From NCBI GenBank assembly GCA_900554495.1, contig USHR01000030.1, positions 1 to 14,347 of the forward strand: a stretch of 14,347 bases of DNA. Reading direction: 5' to 3'. Position numbers and translations under genes: made by a program. The notes under the pieces were generated by a model, which worked only from the letters and a program-made list of their open reading frames with translations, was not told the DNA's origin and did no database searches. Positions 12,972-14,347 of this stretch are shown in pieces; position 1 is the stretch's first letter; each line of letters starts with the position of its first letter. This DNA is from an uncultured Collinsella sp. (GTDB lineage: Bacteria > Actinomycetota > Coriobacteriia > Coriobacteriales > Coriobacteriaceae).

Positions 12972-13001
12972 GATGTAAGTTCTAGGGTGTCAGAAGTTAC
13001 A

Positions 13002-14273
13002 TCAGCCGCTTACGACCGCTCTGTCTATCTCTCCGAGCGGGACGGGCGCCGATGCCCTGATCTCTGCCATGTCGAGGTGCGAGATCAAATCCTTGGCGCG
13101 CTCGCCGGAGTGGTATGCCTTGTTCGGCGCCACCTTCCTGTAGAGCTTCTTGAGCTTCGTCTTCCCCTTGTTGCCCGGCGGCATCTCCGTCTCAGGTGGC
13201 AGCCCTAGGAAGGACAGGACGCCGGGCAGGTCGCACAGCATCACGTCCTCGATGTCGGCCTTGGCCGCCAGGTCGACGACTCTCTGCGCTGTCGGCGAGA
13301 TGTTCGGGGTGCTGCTACCGCCCGCTGGTTCGGAAGCTGGCGGGCAGTAGCGGGCAGTAGCGGCAGTAGCGGTGTGGCTCGATAGGCCCGAATATCCGTA
13401 AGGAAGGTGCTCGCTCTCATATGTGCTGATATGCCTCGCCTCGCGAACCTTGGGATGCTTCCTGAGGTAATCCCTCAATTCGAGCCACTCTTTATGCTCA
13501 TAACGCTTCGAAATCGTTTCCCCGTCGACAGTTTCCTTCACATAATGGTATGTTCGAACGCCTTCGAACTTGCCGAACCCGTTCTCGACGCTGAAGTTTC
13601 TGAACCAGCGCGAAAACCCATTCAGGTCCATGAAGTTGACTTGGGGATGCCTGTCTTTCGTTCGTTCGAATGAGTGGACGAGCGGAGTGCCTTTGACTTG
13701 TTCCAGGCCGAAGGCTTCCATTTCGCGAGCCTGCTCCTTTTTCCAGAATTCGAGATACGACGTCAGCGTCTCGCTTATCGAGATCCTCCGCACGCTTTTC
13801 TTGCTTTTGGGCGAGCGAACGCTTCGATCGGCCGCGAACTGCTGCTCAATGAGGATGCTTCTGTTCTCGACGGAGACATCGGACCACGTCATCCCGAGGG
13901 CTTCTGCCCTTCTCATGTCGGTGTCGAGCATGAGCATCACGCATGTGATGTGCGCGTCCGGTTCTCGATTGAGTAGGATGTCGAGTAGGCGAGCGGCGTG
14001 ATGGTTCCTTCGCGGTTGTCGTGGAACTTTTTTTGCGTACGAGCCGACGGTGTCCCTCGATTTTTGGACGTAGGTGCCGCTGTTGAGTTCTGCCTTGTAG
14101 GCTTCGAGTGCGGCGTCGACCTCTCGGCTTTTGGTGGTATGTATGGTCTGCCACGGCGAATAGCGGTATTTGCCCGTGACCAGATCCTTGCCGAGGCTGT
14201 GACGGTAGCGCCACGTGTATTTGTCGCGGCGTTGCTTCGTTCCTTTGCCTATGACGAGAGGTCGGTCGTTCAT
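13002..14273 (-). CDS. Chimeric, decayed tyrosine recombinase (phage-type integrase)
   Basis: The frame is open for 423 residues, but only part is integrase. Residues 18-70 match the N-terminal arm-binding domain of phage/ICE integrases (YTWRYRHSLGKDLVTGKYRY). The core-binding domain of about 90 residues is missing: the text passes directly from TVGSYAKK (75-82) to VPRQPRRN and LLDILLNREPDAHITCVMLM. The first catalytic box is present (LDTDMRRAEALGMTW, Arg at 121-122), as is the lysine hairpin (PKSKKSVRRISI). After about residue 250 the expected HxxR, H/W and active-site tyrosine boxes are absent, and an unrelated 170-residue tail rich in K, P and A follows. It cannot be a working recombinase as it stands. 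The ATG overlaps the stop of an upstream frame (ATGA). No tRNA gene is adjacent in the window. Confidence 0.72.
   Translation of the reverse strand: MNDRPLVIGKGTKQRRDKYTWRYRHSLGKDLVTGKYRYSPWQTIHTTKSREVDAALEAYKAELNSGTYVQKSRDTVGSYAKKVPRQPRRNHHAARLLDILLNREPDAHITCVMLMLDTDMRRAEALGMTWSDVSVENRSILIEQQFAADRSVRSPKSKKSVRRISISETLTSYLEFWKKEQAREMEAFGLEQVKGTPLVHSFERTKDRHPQVNFMDLNGFSRWFRNFSVENGFGKFEGVRTYHYVKETVDGETISKRYEHKEWLELRDYLRKHPKVREARHISTYESEHLPYGYSGLSSHTATAATARYCPPASEPAGGSSTPNISPTAQRVVDLAAKADIEDVMLCDLPGVLSFLGLPPETEMPPGNKGKTKLKKLYRKVAPNKAYHSGERAKDLISHLDMAEIRASAPVPLGEIDRAVVSG
13341..13369. repeat. Short tandem repeat inside the integrase tail
   Basis: CGGGCAGTAG occurs twice in tandem, followed by a 9-bp version CGGCAGTAG. 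The one-base difference changes the reading frame between copies and encodes the low-complexity stretch near residues 301-313 (TATAATARYCPPA region). Slippage here may have helped build the chimeric frame. Confidence 0.75.
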
Positions 14274-14347
14274 CGTGTTCCTTGCCTGAAGTGCCTGAGA
14301 ATCGCGCTCGGTTGCGCGGAATGGCGCAAAGGGCTGGGGCTGTCTCT
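14270..14347 (-). CDS. Possible 3' end of a gene upstream of the integrase (partial)
   Basis: Read on the minus strand from the window edge, one frame is open for 25 codons and ends in TGA overlapping the integrase ATG as ATGA. This coupling is typical of an excisionase-integrase pair. The 25 residues (ending HFRQGTR) are too few to identify, and chance openness is possible. Confidence 0.3.
   Translation of the reverse strand, partial: RDSPSPLRHSAQPSAILRHFRQGTR

Noticed and set aside
13002..14347. A tRNA attachment site beside the integrase
   Set aside because: No tRNA cloverleaf or matching direct repeat pair was found near the integrase on either strand in this window.

Overview
The window looks like chromosomal DNA of a high-GC gut actinobacterium of the class Coriobacteriia, most like Collinsella. 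This rests on codon use, the protein sequences, the actinobacterial GlnR-type regulator and the style of the palindromic intergenic repeats; it was not checked by a database search.

Layout. Positions 1-7152 form a minus-strand block. Read 5' to 3' on that strand it runs: a LacI-type repressor, a toxin-antitoxin pair (a DinJ-like/nucleotidyltransferase fusion antitoxin and a HepT-like HEPN RNase), a glutamine-synthetase homologue (glnA) with a GlnR-like orphan response regulator directly downstream, a membrane-anchored HtrA protease, and the 5' part of ligA, which runs off the left edge. Positions 7218-9372 hold a plus-strand KDG operon: kdgK (2-keto-3-deoxygluconate kinase) and eda (KDPG aldolase). 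A minus-strand GntR/FCD regulator (gntR) and a plus-strand YczE-like membrane protein diverge from 10402-10888. Positions 11570-14347 look like an accessory tract: an orphan AAA ATPase between two unusual repeat arrays, then a decayed, chimeric tyrosine recombinase.

How the genes work together. kdgK and eda convert KDG through KDPG to pyruvate and glyceraldehyde-3-phosphate. The kdgK promoter and the promoter of the YczE-like gene share a TATACT -10 box, the same LacI-type operator (ACGAAACCGATTTCGT) and a 58-nt hairpin whose stem varies by paired substitutions while its loop is conserved. A second, larger structured element occurs once between kdgK and eda and once in the YczE leader. The divergent lacI gene next to kdgK is the obvious candidate regulator. 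The shared signals place the uncharacterised membrane protein in the KDG regulon. I do not recognise either RNA element as a known family; they are the best candidates for an undescribed system here.

A second notable locus is glnA plus the GlnR-like gene. The glutamine-synthetase homologue lacks several residues normally needed for metal binding and catalysis, and it sits beside a regulator of actinobacterial GlnR type with a GlnR-box-like sequence upstream. This suggests a sensor or regulatory role rather than ordinary glutamine synthesis.
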